64,000 bases of DNA from NCBI GenBank assembly GCA_033807695.1, contig CM066310.1, positions 3,224,001 through 3,288,000 of the forward strand. Reading direction: 5' to 3'. Below, piece after piece: positions 11,331 through 25,310 of the stretch. A program made the translations under genes and the position numbers. Position 1 is the stretch's first letter. Every line of letters starts with the position of its first letter. Below the pieces are notes generated by a model. The model did no database searches, was not told where the DNA came from, and was given only the letters and a program-made list of their open reading frames with translations. Origin of the DNA: Daedaleopsis sinensis. Lineage: Eukaryota; Basidiomycota; Agaricomycetes; Polyporales; Polyporaceae.

Positions 11331-11462
11331 CAGTTTGAATGTCACGGTGCGGGAACAGGTTCAACACCGTGACGTCACACCAGTGGCAGTGCCTCTTACG
11401 CGCTCAAGAAACCGTCCGAAGCGCCCCTGAGTATTATCTTAACTTGCTTCAATTTTGCTACT

Positions 11463-12758
11463 ATGGCGACCCTCAAAGTACTGCCATCTACATCTCGTGA
11501 GGCGTCGTCTGAAGCCGCGCTCCGCTATGACATCCACGCTCTCAGCACAATCCTCGCTAATCATCGGGGTGGAACATCACAGCGCCCGCCAGCCCGGGAG
11601 GATAAGCAGCTCGCGTTCTGGCGCGATCTCGCGTTCTTGCCAAGCACCACTTCCACAGGGAGGAAGAGTAGAGAGGTTCAGAGTCAGAAAGCGAGAAATC
11701 TAGTCGTCTCTGTGACCGGAAACCTCGAGATCTCGGCTGATAGCTACACGATCACGGCCGCCGTCGTAGCTACAAACGACAATCATTCCCTCCTCTCGAA
11801 TGGGGAAGACGAAGCGACTCTATCTGAGGTAGAGGCCCCACGCATCGTACGTATGGATGTAGAAGACGACATAGCCAAGGTGATAGAGCTCTTGAATGAC
11901 CCTAAGACGTCTGTCACCCAGATCCTCCTGCAACCTATCGCCGTTGCTGATCATATACCTATTAACTCAGGGACGTCGAACTCCAAGATCACGTCCGCGA
12001 TGTTTTCACCCTCCTCATTTACTGCATGACGCTGTCTAAGGACAAGAGACCTGACATGACTATGCGTTTCGCCATCTTTATCCTCTTCCGCACATACCGC
12101 AACTTAGCCGGCCGTCTGCGTGTTGGACAGAAGACATGGGTGCAAATCCGATCCGTATCATCCATAGGAGACGGTCCAGCACAACGCTTCCCCCCGAGTC
12201 GTCGCAGCTCAACGAGTCCATATCGATCACGCAACCGGACGTTCGTGACACACTCGCCAACGAATTCAAAGTCCCCCCAGGTGCCAAGGAGAACACGTTC
12301 CTGTTGAATGCGAGCACTGCGGGAGCGTGGGCACAAGTCCTTTTGAATGCTTTGGAAACCTTGGAGGCACAGATAGGCTTATCCGTCGATGAAAATCACA
12401 ATTACCGTTCCTCCCAGGCGCCTCTTGATGACCGTGAAGGTCTTATCCGTGCCTTCATCGTCTTGGACCAGTTCGTGTCCTCGAAGGCTCTCGCACACCT
12501 GCTGATCGAATCCGTCGCCAAAGACGTCCACGACAAGAGAGAAGCCATCCAGACACGTACGAGCTTCATGGTTTCGCGCGTCTCATTTGTGTCTCATATC
12601 AGCCAGGAGAAAACAAACCCCAGGCAGAAACCCAGAGCAATAGTAGATCTAATACTACGAGTACGTCCACCGCTGCGCATGTCTTACCATATGATGCTAA
12701 AGGTCAATGATAGAGCCTACTACCTCCGAGTCTATCGACTCCGACGACAACAACAAAG
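11463..12758 (+). pseudogene. Truncated, frameshifted copy of the OTT_1508-like deaminase
   Basis: This is the broken partner of the gene at 15251-17665; about the first 460 bp upstream to exon 3 align well. Exon 1 is 11463-11908. A 62-bp intron (GTCTGT to TTAACTCAG, 11909-11970) leads into exon 2. One base is missing at the point encoding QKTW (near 12139), where the intact copy has GGGG and this copy GGG, so the frame breaks before GANPIRIIH. The equivalent of exon 3 ends at 12758. After that nothing matches exons 4-6, so the catalytic HAE and CxxC parts are absent. The upstream sequence, including TGACGTCA, is conserved with the intact gene. A product would be a non-catalytic N-terminal fragment at most. 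The intron preserves the pre-insertion site of the element found at 15718-15995. Confidence 0.75.
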
Positions 12759-12985
12759 GTGCGTGACATTTGTACTTGCGCCCCTCGACGCTCGATGGTG
12801 AGCATCCCGCCTGTGAGTACTGTGAGTCGTGACCGGTCACCAGCTGCATGAGTCTATCACCTCTGTCAGCACTGAACAGTACATACCCGACCCGCTTACC
12901 TTGCCGCTTGCTGGCCACGATAAAATGGCAGCAGCTTGCAAACAGATCGTTCTCGTTCGTGGGGAGCAGACAAAACAGAAAACAA

Positions 12986-13065
12986 TGATGAGAGTGGGAT
13001 TCGAACCCACGCCCTTTCGGACCAGATCCTTAGTCTGGCGCCTTAGACCGCTCGGCCATCTCACC
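12986..13065 (-). tRNA. tRNA-Leu (anticodon AAG)
   Basis: The minus strand folds into a class II tRNA. The acceptor is GGTGAGA pairing with TCTCATC (one G-U), and the discriminator base is A. The D-arm contains the GCCGAGCGGTCTAAGGC motif. The anticodon stem CCAGA/TCTGG encloses the loop CTAAGGA with anticodon AAG. A long variable arm and a TTCGAAT T-loop follow. The AAG anticodon plus long variable arm identify leucine. No intron is present. The gene lies between the broken deaminase copy and the broken reductase copy of duplication unit 1. Confidence 0.95.
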
Positions 13066-13472
13066 ATGTAACAAGGGGTGGATCAACACATTACAGCGAT
13101 CACGCTCGACTATCCACAGCTAAGTAAGTATCGAAAACAAGTTGAAGTGAGATAAGATGAGACTTTCTATTCTGCCAGCATGACGCTATAGCTATCGACG
13201 CAAGGCCCACACATAGCAAGGGGATCTAGTGCTAGTGACTCGTCGCCGATGTTAATCGTGCGCGTGAACTTCCATAGGTGCCAGTGAGTCGTCCTTCAAC
13301 CTTCGAGTTCGCGTCAGGAACAAACACGGTATTCACAGCTGGCTCGCGCTCGAGCTCTAGCTCTAGTATGGGTCTGATACGGTGATGTTACAACACTGGT
13401 CAGCATGTAAATACATTCTGATATCAAGACGTCTCTTCTTATAATCGCTAGCGGACTCGTCCTCCCCGTCGT

Positions 13473-14785
13473 TCACAATACCTTCTCGATGAGGCCCATG
13501 CCCTCTGCCTCGAGGATCTCGCGGATGGGGTCGCAGATGTCCTTCGTGTACGGCGCGAACAGCCCCGGGGTGCGGAACGTGCCGTCGAGCACGAGCTGCA
13601 CGGCGATCCCGCACGGGATGCCGACGTACGCCGACATCGCGGAGTGGCCCGACGGGTCCCCGTACGCCTCGAGCGTCGACGTGAGCGTGTCCTGCAGCAC
13701 GGTCGCCATCAGCACAGTCTCATCAAGGAGAAGAAGATGGCAGGAGGAAGAGCGAGACGCAGACGCACCGTCGTCCCGTCCGCCCACTCGACGACGAACT
13801 TGTGCTGGAGCATGATGAAGTCGCGCTCGCCGGGCGCATACGCCATGAGCGTCTCGCGCGCAGAGCGTGTCGAACAGGTTTCCGTCGTGCACGGTCGCGG
13901 GCGCGGACGAGAAGAGCCCGATCCACTTGAGGCCGGAGATGATCTGCCGGCTCTCGCCCTCGTCCGGGAACTTGCAGATCTCCTGCGTCTTCGCGACGAG
14001 CGTGCTGTGGGGGGTGGGGATGGGAATCAGAGGTGCATATGCATAGCGGGGAAAGTGGGACAAGAGCGCACCTCTCGCTCGCGTCGGCCGCGCCGATGGC
14101 TTGCTGGAAGACCGCGGACCAGGCCATGCCCTCCGTGAGCCACGCCTTCTTCTCCATGTCCATCCAGCCGAGCGCGCGGAGCGCCTTGACGAACGCGGGG
14201 AAGCCCTGGTAGCGGAGCGTGCCGCGCACGACCGTCTGCGCCTCGGGGATATTGTAGAACTCGTGGAAGGGCACCGAGTTGCGGTTCGGGTACGCGACAA
14301 ACGCGAGCGCGGGCGTGATGTAGTACGGCTTCGTCGCGCTCATCAGCTCCTCCCCGGGGACGTCGACCTGCTGGCCGTTGGCGAGGTACGACGCGGAGTT
14401 GAGGAGAGCGAGGAGCCCGCCGCGCGGGGACCACGAGAACTTGTACCCGAGCGGGTTGTCGGAGCACTCGGGGGCCGGGAGCCCGCCGAGTACGAGTGGA
14501 ACTCCTTGATCTGCGCGGCTCGTGAGGTACGCACTCGAACACTTGTGTAGGATACGCACCTTGCCGCCCTTGGCGTGCATCTCGTCGATCGTCTTGATCG
14601 CGTACAGGTGGTCGACGCCGGGGTCGACGCCGATCTCGTTCATGACGACGATGCCCGCCTTCTTGATCTCATCCTCGAGCTCGCGCATCGACGGGCTGAT
14701 GTAGCTCGTTGTCACCACGTTCGTCTTGCCCTTGATCGCGGCCTTGATGACGTTCGCGTGGTAGATGTACGGGACGAGGGAGATG
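13473..14785 (-). pseudogene. LYS9: Saccharopine reductase 3' fragment (broken copy of the fusion gene)
   Basis: This near-identical copy of the 3' half of the 18821-21506 fusion gene starts abruptly at 14785. It corresponds to about residue 380 to the C-terminus of the 753-residue protein. The spermidine synthase domain and the N-terminal nucleotide-binding motif of the reductase are missing. Within the remainder, one base is deleted in the exon encoding GGLPAPECSDNPLGYKF (about 14490), and five bases are deleted in the exon encoding LETLMAYAPGERDF (about 13858), so the frame is broken twice. Splice sites are conserved. The stop codon at 13473-13475 and the flanking sequence to about 13309 also match. 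No start codon or promoter of its own is seen; it is a duplication remnant. Confidence 0.9.
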
Positions 14786-15250
14786 CACCGGCTGCTAGTT
14801 GCTTATGTCGGTCCGGATTGCAAAGCGGAGGCGTGATGCATGCCAGTGAGGGTAGTCTTGCTTAGTGGGTGCCGGTGAACGTTATTGCGAGTTCAAGTCG
14901 GGACCAGGGCAGCGGCGAGTCTATTTCGCCGTGCGGTCCACATCGTCGAGTTGTATTTCGCGATGTACGCGCAATATGCACAGACGGCGAGCAGGAATGA
15001 CACGGGGCACCAAAATGGGTTGGCACGAAGTGGCCCTGATTAAGATGGCACCGCGACCAGGACCGTCGTGTCAGTCGATACATGTGCTGATTATGTGCCC
15101 GGCGCGCGAGTGACAATCATCGCGCTGTCGCGGTCGAACATCATGTGCACAACACCGTGACGTCACACCAGTGGCAGTGCCTCTTACGCGCTCAAGAAAC
15201 AGTCCGAAGCGCCCCTGAGTATTATCTTAACTTGCTTCAATTTTGCTACT

Positions 15251-17665
15251 ATGGCGACCCTCAAAGTACTGCCATCTACATCTCGTGAGGCGTCGTCTGA
15301 AGAAATGCTGAAATCCGATATCTACGCCCTCACCACAATCCTCACCAGTCACCGATATGGCGAATCACAGCACGCGAAGAGCGACGAGCAGCTCGTGTTC
15401 TGCCAGCGCAATCTCTCCTTCTTGTTAAGCACCACTGACAAAGAGGAAGGGGTCAAAGGGGCAAACCCAGTCGTTGCTGTCACTGGATGTCTCGAGATCA
15501 CGCCTGATAGCTACACGATTGTGGCGGCTGTCGTAGCCAGAAAGGATAGCCGTTCCCCCCCCTCGAGTGGAAAGAAGGCGATTTCCGAGGGCGAGGCCCC
15601 ACGCATTGAACCTATTGTTGTCGACAACGATGCCGACAAAGCGGTGAAGCTCTTGAACAAGCCTGAGAAGTTTGTCACCAGGACTCCTGACATCCTATCG
15701 CTGTTGCTGATCATATACACGACGGGCAATGGCTAATGTTCCCCGCCGGAACTAGCCCATGAGCTATCGCTGTAACTGGACTCCTGGTCACAACACTAGC
15801 TACCAGGCTAGTTCGGGTCCGGAATCTGAACAAAATGAGGTAACAAACCAATGTAAGGCCCCATACAAACAAGACTAATGTTACGAAACGACTGTTCAGG
15901 TCTAGCCTGGTAGCTAGCGTTGTGACCAGGAGTCCAGTCACAGCGCTAGTTCCTGGGCTAGTTCCGGTGGGGAACATCGCCCTTTGTCCGTCGTGATACC
16001 TACTATTACTTCAGGGACGTCAAACTCCAAGATCATGTCCGCGATGTTTTCACTCTCCTCCTTTCCTTCATGACGCTGTCTATCGAGAAGAGAGAGAGCA
16101 CGATTATGCGTTTCGTCATCTTCATCATATACCGCACGTACCGCAAATTAGCCGACCGTCTGCGTGTCGGACAGAAGACATGGGGTGCGAATCCGATCCG
16201 TATCATCCACAGGAAATGGACCAGCACAACGCTTCCCCCCCAGTCGTCACAGCTCAATGAGTCCATATCGATCACCCAACCGATCGTTCGTGACACACTC
16301 GGCAACAAATTCAAAATCCCCCAAGGTTCTAAGGAGAACACGTTCCTCTTGAATGCGCACACTGCGGGAAAGTGGGCACAAGTCCTTCTGAATGCTTTGG
16401 AAACCTTGGAGGCACAAACAGGATTATCCGTCGATGAAAATGACAAGTACCGTTCCTTCCCTGAAGCGCCTCTTGATGACCGTAAAGGTCTTATCAAAGC
16501 CCTCGTTGTCTTGGACGAGTTCGTGTCCTCGAAGGCTCTCGCACACCTCCTGACCGAATCCGTCGCCAAGGAGATCCACGACAAGAAAGAAGCCATTCAG
16601 ACAGGTACGAGCTCATGGTTGCGCGCGTCTCATCCGTGTCTTATATCAACCCGGAGAAGACATGGTATTGACGGTCGATAATAGAGGCTGGTATCTCCGA
16701 TGGGTTTGGCGACGACAACAATGAAGGTGCGTGACATTTCCGTCCCGTCGCCGGCCGATTGACTGATTTTGTTGTAAACATGATAGATGCAGACGATGGT
16801 GCCTCGATCACATCCGAGGACAAAGGTGCGCAGTCCCTCATCTTAAGCCGGTAATCGATCTCATAATTGGTATAGAAGATGTCACCTTTTATTATCTCAA
16901 CGCCAACTCCATCCCTGTCATCCGCTATGTCTCATCTCTGGCGATCCCCCTGTCCGCATCGCGATCCATCTGCAGACACTTGTTCAAGTCTTTGACCGTT
17001 GTGGCTGAAGTGTCTGTGTCGATGGTCACCATCGCTGGCACCCCGAAGATCCATGTCGACCCGAACTGGATCAAGAGCACCCAGCACAGGCTGAAGGACA
17101 CACTACATCTTGATGACGCCCAGGTGGAAGCACTGCGTGCACTGTTCGATAAAAAAATGATGCAGCGCCTTCCGCTGGTGACCGTCCACGCTGAGGCGGC
17201 ACTGATGGCTGCTGCCGTTCAGGTCGCAGAAGGCAAGCTAGACTCTGATGCACTACAGGTGAGTCACTCGTGCCGACTCGTTGTCGTGCTGTTGACACGA
17301 GACCCGCCCAATAGGCGACTCCTGCGAACGAGCAGAAGATCCGGATTGGTGTTTCGAAGAAATGCTGTTTCTGCTGTGCGGAGCTCGGCGACGAGCTGAA
17401 TAAGTTACGCGATGGATCAGGAAGATACCCGCAGTTCGTTTACCCTGGGCGACATGGGATCATCTTCTCGTGGTATCCGCCGCCAGGCCTCCCTGTCGAG
17501 GTGCTTCGCAACATGGCGAAGGGGCTGGAGCAGACCCTCAAGACATATCTGGTCGCAAAACTGGGGCCCGGGAGCGCCCAGACCTCCCCGACAACATCAG
17601 AGCACAGTCAGCCTGACGTCATGCTAGACCCGAAAACGGTCCGGAACCGGAAGCATAAGAAGTAA
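15251..17665 (+). CDS. OTT_1508-like deaminase family protein (putative nucleic-acid deaminase)
   Basis: Six exons (15251-15669, 16015-16604, 16685-16726, 16787-16825, 16876-17258, 17315-17665) join with every phase closed to 607 residues. The C-terminal third has VHAEAAL (His-Ala-Glu at about residues 468-470) and KKCCFCC (Cys at about 508, 509, 511, 512). The spacing and surroundings (FVYPGRHGIIFSWYPPPG follows) fit the fungal OTT_1508-like deaminases, whose HAE and CxxC bind zinc and activate water for deamination. The substrate is unknown. The N-terminal 450 residues are helical, with an acidic linker. Intron 1 is enlarged to 345 bp by an inserted element. The promoter region, with TGACGTCA at about 15160, is shared with the broken copy at 11463. 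There is no signal peptide, so it is probably intracellular. Family membership rests on motifs only. Confidence 0.75.
15718..15995. mobile_element. MITE-like element with 94-bp terminal inverted repeats
   Basis: The 278-bp element begins CACGACGGGCAATGG and ends with its imperfect inverse. The two 94-bp arms match at 83 positions by eye and enclose an unrelated centre of about 90 bp. It is flanked by ATA on both sides (15715-15717 and 15996-15998). Removing the element and one ATA gives GATCATATACCTA, the sequence in the intron of the broken paralogue at about 11951-11963, so the empty site is preserved. It carries no open frame and must be non-autonomous. The three-base target duplication recalls PIF/Harbinger-type elements, but ATA is not their usual TWA, so I leave the superfamily open. 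It lies wholly inside intron 1 of the deaminase gene. Confidence 0.9.
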
Positions 17666-18820
17666 TCGCTATGGCCATAGCAATGCATACGATTGTCCTT
17701 TGTTTGTACGTCCCTACATCACAGTATTAGTTCGCTGTCACGCTTTGTCAAATCGATGGTATGAACTACTTGTGACTTGGAAATCGGCAGGGGTATCAGA
17801 TTCATCTGGGGCGATGGCGACGCGCAAGGAGTGTGCTCCACAGGGCGAGCTAGCCATGCCACTCAAGGATTTCGGCGCAAGGCGATCTTGGTCTGAAGTA
17901 CCGCTGGCAGCGGCTCCCTGGCGGGCCCACCGAGGATCATCAAAGACTCACAACATCTCACGCACGACATTCAATATCTCGACCACCGCTCGGCGCTGTC
18001 CCTCAGGCTTGTTCTCGTGTTCGAGCGCGTGCGCCGAGTCCAATCCGATCCCTTGACTCGGAGTGCGGAGCCACCGCGCACGACAGAGGTCTATCCAGCT
18101 GAAAGGGACGGGTCCGGCGAGCCCGACTTTAATAAGGACGCAACTTGGTACGATTGAGCTTGAAAGGGGAGCGCGAGCCTCATGCACCCCCGGTATCCAG
18201 CCGCTTTCCAATTGCTGATTCCCGCATCAGCTTCGTTCCAGTCCGCGGGTGCTCGTCCTACCTAGTAACCACCGTCAAGCTCATGAACACCGTACGATGT
18301 ACGCACACCCTAGGAGCCCGCGTACCCCGGCGGGACCAGCGGAACTCAAGGCACCCGCATTCCGGGTGCATGCGAGACGGACGAGGAGGGCTAGAGCGTC
18401 GGCGTGCAGTTGAGTACGAGAATAACGACGGCGACGGCTGCTGCTGCTCGGCTTCGGAACGAGCCTTGTCGAGGATGCGCTCCGAGTCCGCGCCACGCCG
18501 GAGTCACTCCTACGGACATGGAGGGTGTTGCGACGATCCCGAACATCTCCTGAATGCCCAGCACTGCGGACGATGGGCACTTGCGGACGGGAGGCGCTGC
18601 GACGGTTTATCCTGGTCGACTGGTCCCCGCAGTACCGGCGAGTTCGCGTCAGGAACAAACACGGTATTCACAGCTGGCTCGCGCTCGAGCTCGAGCTCTA
18701 GTACGGGTCTGATACGGTGATGATACAACACTGGTCAGCAGCTGCATGTAGATACATTCGAATATCTATATCAAGACGTCTCTTCTTCTAACCGCTTGGT
18801 CCTCCCCCGGCGAATCGCGA
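17666..18820. other. Spacer between convergent deaminase and fusion genes
   Basis: About 1.15 kb. A minus-strand open frame at 17948-18211 ends in a helical-looking stretch, HENKPEGQRRAVVEILNVV, but it lacks a start context, splice partners or a homologue in unit 1, so I do not call it a gene. From about 18640 the sequence is the duplicated block also found at 13309-13470. It includes a short CTCGAG-rich simple run at 18680-18705. Confidence 0.4.
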
Positions 18821-21506
<2,686 letters not shown>

Positions 21507-22609
21507 GGCTGGGAGGAGGTGGAGGGAGGTGGGGAGAGATGCACTCGAAAAAACTCCTGACTGTAAGTCCTGACTCTGAAATCCCTCCCCGATCGACGCG
21601 AAACTGTAGATTAGATAAACCTAGATTGCCCGCAGATCGTATCGGGCGCGCAAGAGCGCTTCTGCACTTCCGCAGAGCTGAGCCTGCCCGGTGCACCCCA
21701 GGTATGTATACGATATGAGTCCGAGGCACCAGTGAGCAAGGATGCGCGGCGATGCCTTAAAGAGAAAAACTCACCGGTGTCGCCGCATATATGCGCTCAT
21801 CGCCGAAGACTAAAGGCCCACTGGCCCCAGGATCGGGCCACTTCAAGTTGTGATATCGGAGGTCACCGGTACCCACCGGGCACACATCATGGCCGTGGAG
21901 GAAAGGGGGGCCCAAGGACTTGCGAAGTAGCAGAGTTGTGAGTACTGCGCTGTCTTTGGTGGAGGTGGACGTTTGAACGAAGGGGGTGAGTGCGGGGGAC
22001 GATGCAACGCACGCCTTATATATAACCGCAACCCTCTAATGCAAACCTTGTCCCTATGACATCATGTCTGACTTCTCATGTCATAGAGGATTGGGGACAA
22101 TGGAGAGATCGGCCTCCCCGAGTCCCTCTTAAAATTAGGAGATCGAAGGGGGCGTATGCACGACTTGACGCGTGACGTCACGCGTTTGATGAAGACCCCC
22201 GACGGACGCCCATCAACCTCGTACAACTCAAGACGGTTCCTTTGCCTTTGGCAAAGCGGTTCATGGCGCGCAGAGCAGTACGAGCCAGATCCAAGAAATG
22301 CATACATACTAATACAGCCGTGTAATATACAGATATACAGGACATCGCGACCTCAGCGCCCGCAAACGAGCCCGGCGCCGGCCAAAGTTAAATCCTCAGG
22401 AGAACATAGTGCCAGTGACAGTCGTCAGAAATATGGTATGCGTAGCAATACGTTCGTAGCAGTAGCAGTCGCGGGTAGGCGGAGACGGAGATGGGGACAC
22501 GACGAGCCCCTTCCGTCCAAGATCCAAGAATATACAGGAGACAGAGCCGACGGGGAGATGAGAGAGAGCACAGGGAACGGAAGCGGTGACGGATGACGGA
22601 AGGGCGGGC
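21507..22609. other. Promoter region of the fusion gene and 3' flank of the transporter
   Basis: 1.1 kb upstream of the fusion gene. It contains a perfect 18-bp palindrome at 22168-22185 and an imperfect inverted repeat, CCTATGACAT...ATGTCATAGAGG (about 22053-22088). An alternating TATATATA-type run lies at 22015-22024. No open frame in it looks coding. Confidence 0.5.
22168..22185. promoter_or_regulatory. 18-bp perfect palindrome with CRE core
   Basis: ACGCGTGACGTCACGCGT is a perfect inverted repeat centred on TGACGTCA, the site bound by CREB/ATF and some Gcn4-type bZIP dimers. It lies about 660 bp upstream of the fusion gene's start and about 440 bp below the transporter's stop. A lysine-synthesis gene under Gcn4-like control would fit, but binding is inferred from sequence alone. 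Confidence 0.45.
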
Positions 22610-25216
22610 TTAGACCTTGTTGTCGACCGACCGCTCCGACGTCGTCTCGTTGTTTTCGTGGTCGAGCACTGCGCATGGACGGTCAGCATAGTAAGCGGGA
22701 AGGGAGGGGGGACATGCGCTCACCTCGCTCCTGTCTTGCGATGTCGGCCTTCCGCTGGTCGGCGGAGACGGAGCCGAAGATGACGTCCATCTCTTCGAGC
22801 GAGCGGCCCTTCGTCTCGGGGATGAGCCTGTACGGAATTCGAATGCGAAGATGCAGTTACATTGCCAGTGAGTACGGCCCGGGAGCGCGAGGCGACTCGG
22901 AGGGAGGGACGTACAGAGAGAAGGTGGCCATCGCGCCGATGTTGATGGTCGCGAACATCAGGAAGATCTTGTACCCGAGCGCGCTGACGAGGTCCGGGGT
23001 GACCTTCGAGAGGCAGAAGTCTGAGCAGCAAGCGCGTCTGAGTCAGAGATGGCACGAGGAGGGAGGTGAGAGACGGGACGCACTGAAGAGCCACTGAGAC
23101 GCGCTAGCGGTGGAGAGGCCGTAGTGCCGGGTGCGCGTCGGGAAGATGTCCGAGACGTAGACCCACCTAAACACGTCGACAGTCAGAGTCAGTTAGCCCG
23201 CTGGGGTACACCCGAATCGGAGTAGGGAACGCACGGGAGCGGCCCCCAGCCCATGCTGTAGAAGCAGACGTAGATGTAGAGCATCGCGGCCATCGCCTTG
23301 CTTGCAGGCGGAGGCGTCGCAGCGTCCTTCGGGGGCGGGTGCGTCTTGAGCAGCGCGCCGATGATGAAGAACAGGGTCCCCATCCCGACCGACGAGATGA
23401 ACAGCGACATCTTGCGGCCGATGCTGTCGACCATGAAGAACACGAAGAGCGCGGTCGCGACGACCTTGACGACGCCGTAGATCCCAGACGCGAGCAGCGA
23501 GTTCTGCGTGCCCGTGTATCCGATCTGCACAGGGGTGTAAGCGCGGGATGGGCGAGAGTGCAAAACACAGGCGGCTCACCGACGAGAAGATCTGGGGCGC
23601 GTAGTAGTTGACCGAGTTCTGCCCGCCCCACTGCTGCAGGATGAAGATGACGACGGCGATGACGAAGCGGATGAAGTTGCCCTTGCCGAGGAACGCCTCG
23701 CGCAGCCCAAGACCCTTGCGCGCCTCGCGCTCCTCCTCGATCGCGGCCTCGATCTCAGCCATCTCTGCGCGCGTGTTCTCCTCGTCGGTGCTCGTCTTGC
23801 GGAGATAGGCGAGGTTGCGGAGAGCCTCTTCGGTGCGGCCCTTGGACGCGAGCCACCGGGGCGACTCCTTGATGGTCAAGAGGCCGAAGGCGAGGATGCC
23901 GGCAGGGACGAGTTGGAGCCCGAAGGGGATCCGCCAGACGTTGGGGCCAGACTTGATGTGGAGGCCGACGCCCACTGCAAGCCGCCTGCGTGAGATCGTT
24001 GAGACTGATGAGTCTGCAAAGGAGGGACTCACGGTTGATGAAGTACGAGATCATGACGCCGACGGCGACCATGATCTGGAAGAGACCGGTGATGCGACCA
24101 CGGGAGCCCTTGGGGGAGCATTCTGCAACGAACGCTGGCGCGACGGCGGAGATGGCACCGATTCCGAATCCGGCGAGGACACGTCCAGCGTAGATGTAGC
24201 CGATACCGCGAGATCCGCCAGCAACGGTTTGGAGAATCTGGGATGCGAGTGAGCACGCGGCGGGGAATCCGCTGGTCGACGGAAGTACTCACCGCGCCGA
24301 TGCAGAAGAACACGGTGAAACCGAACAAAGTGTACTTCCTGCCGTATGCGGCTAGAAGACGGTGTCAGCCACGGGCTCGCACGAACGAGCTGAAACATCG
24401 TCGCCGACAGAGGCTAAGACGATGCCTGGGAGGCATAGCTGGCCAACGAGAGTGAACGGAAGCGAGCGGTTCTCTGGGAAGGCATGCCACGCCTGTTACG
24501 GCAGGGAGTTATCACGGAAACGACTGCACGCGAACGAAAATCACACTGCCACTCTGGGAGTATGTAGCGCTCTCAGAGACGGAGCAAGGCATCCAGCATC
24601 CTCGTGCAGAATGAACTTAACCAGAAGGGAGCGTAGCGCGTTCGCCGGGGGATGCGGTCATGCCCCGAGTGAACCGAGCAGCAATTTGCTCGAACCCGCT
24701 AGAGACCAGCGCATGGCCGTCCTTGCCAAAAAGGCCAGTATTTATCCCCTCAACGCGTCGACCGGCTGACTGGCTCCGAGTAGGAATAATGCAGCGCGAT
24801 TGCGGGCGACGCGACGAATGCAGCAGGAGAAAGACCAACGCTCACCTGAGACGGGCGCGCTGACGAGTGCCCCAACCAAGGCTCCTGCCTGGAGGACGGA
24901 GACAACGTTGGACGAGACCGCGTTCGCCTTCTTGGTGTTGGCCGTGCCATCGGGGTTCAAGAGACCGAAGTGCTCCTTGAAATACGACATCGACACGACA
25001 CCACCGCCGATTCCGCTGCCGGGCCTGTTGAGCGCATATATGCGACGAGTACGCGCGGGGGACTCACGTATCATAGCCGAAGAGGACGATGCCCCAGTAG
25101 ACGATGAATGCGAGCCCTGTGGATGTCTGGGAGGTCAGCGACGCGCGACACGGGCTAGGCTAGTCAGGAGAGTGCGCACAGTAGACCCTGATGTTGCGAA
25201 CGATCTCCGAGCCCAT
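22610..25216 (-). CDS. MFS sugar transporter (complete copy, unit A)
   Basis: Eleven exons (25180-25216, 25068-25116, 24846-25024, 24293-24351, 24033-24237, 23580-23974, 23235-23524, 23084-23166, 22915-23020, 22724-22827, 22610-22668) close in every phase to 521 residues, the normal family length. Sugar-porter signatures are present: GYDTPGSGIGGG in helix 1, AYGRK after helix 2, GRVLAGFGIGAISAVAPAFV, KESPRWL, QQWGGQNSVNYYAPQIF, DSIGRK and IPETKGRSLEEMD. It should be a plasma-membrane proton symporter or facilitator of 12 helices. The fungal quinate/hexose-type branch is likely, but the substrate is not readable. Intron 3 is 494 bp; the others are short. A TATA-like GATAAAAAG lies about 90 bp upstream. 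Three truncated copies follow in the tandem array, and this one alone keeps exons 7-11. Confidence 0.95.
24352..24845 (-). other. Unusually long intron 3 of the transporter
   Basis: At 494 bp this intron is about ten times its neighbours. It is kept in all four copies with few changes, including a TATA-like GGGATAAATACTGGCC on the minus strand followed by GGCCTTTTTGGCAAGG. In copy D a 362-bp part is duplicated. It has no long open frame. It may carry an embedded regulatory or non-coding RNA element, or simply an old insertion. Confidence 0.5.
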
Positions 25217-25300
25217 GGTGGACGGCGGCGAGGAGGGTGTCGGCGGTGAGGAGGGGGTGGAGGAGGAAGCGTCCCGAGAGGTCAAAACCTCGGCGCGAGC

Positions 25301-25310
25301 CTTTTTATCG
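25301..25310 (-). promoter_or_regulatory. TATA-like element of the sugar transporter
   Basis: CGATAAAAAG on the minus strand, about 90 bp upstream of the ATG at 25216. It is conserved in units B, C and D at the equivalent places, within an otherwise GC-rich leader. Confidence 0.45.

Larger units (their letters stand above)
10480..14785. repeat. Segmental duplication, unit 1 (degenerate)
   Basis: This segment and 14863-20145 are direct copies of one ancestral unit. Matching blocks, in order, are a non-coding leader (10545-10680 against 14950-15085), the deaminase promoter and gene (11355 onward against 15145 onward), a block before the LYS9 end (13309-13440 against 18640-18790), and the 3' part of the saccharopine reductase gene (13473-14785 against 18821-20145). 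Unit 1 also has an F-box relic and a tRNA gene that unit 2 lacks. Both protein genes are broken here and intact in unit 2. The break at 14785 falls in mid-codon of the reductase. Confidence 0.85.

Noticed and set aside
13489..14865. Several plus-strand open frames of 80-164 codons
   Set aside because: They are antisense shadows of the GC-rich saccharopine reductase copy; Arg-rich, with no splice logic, and mirrored at 18796-20347.
15718..15995. Hairpin as a transcription terminator or ncRNA
   Set aside because: Target-site duplication and an empty paralogous site show it is a mobile insertion.
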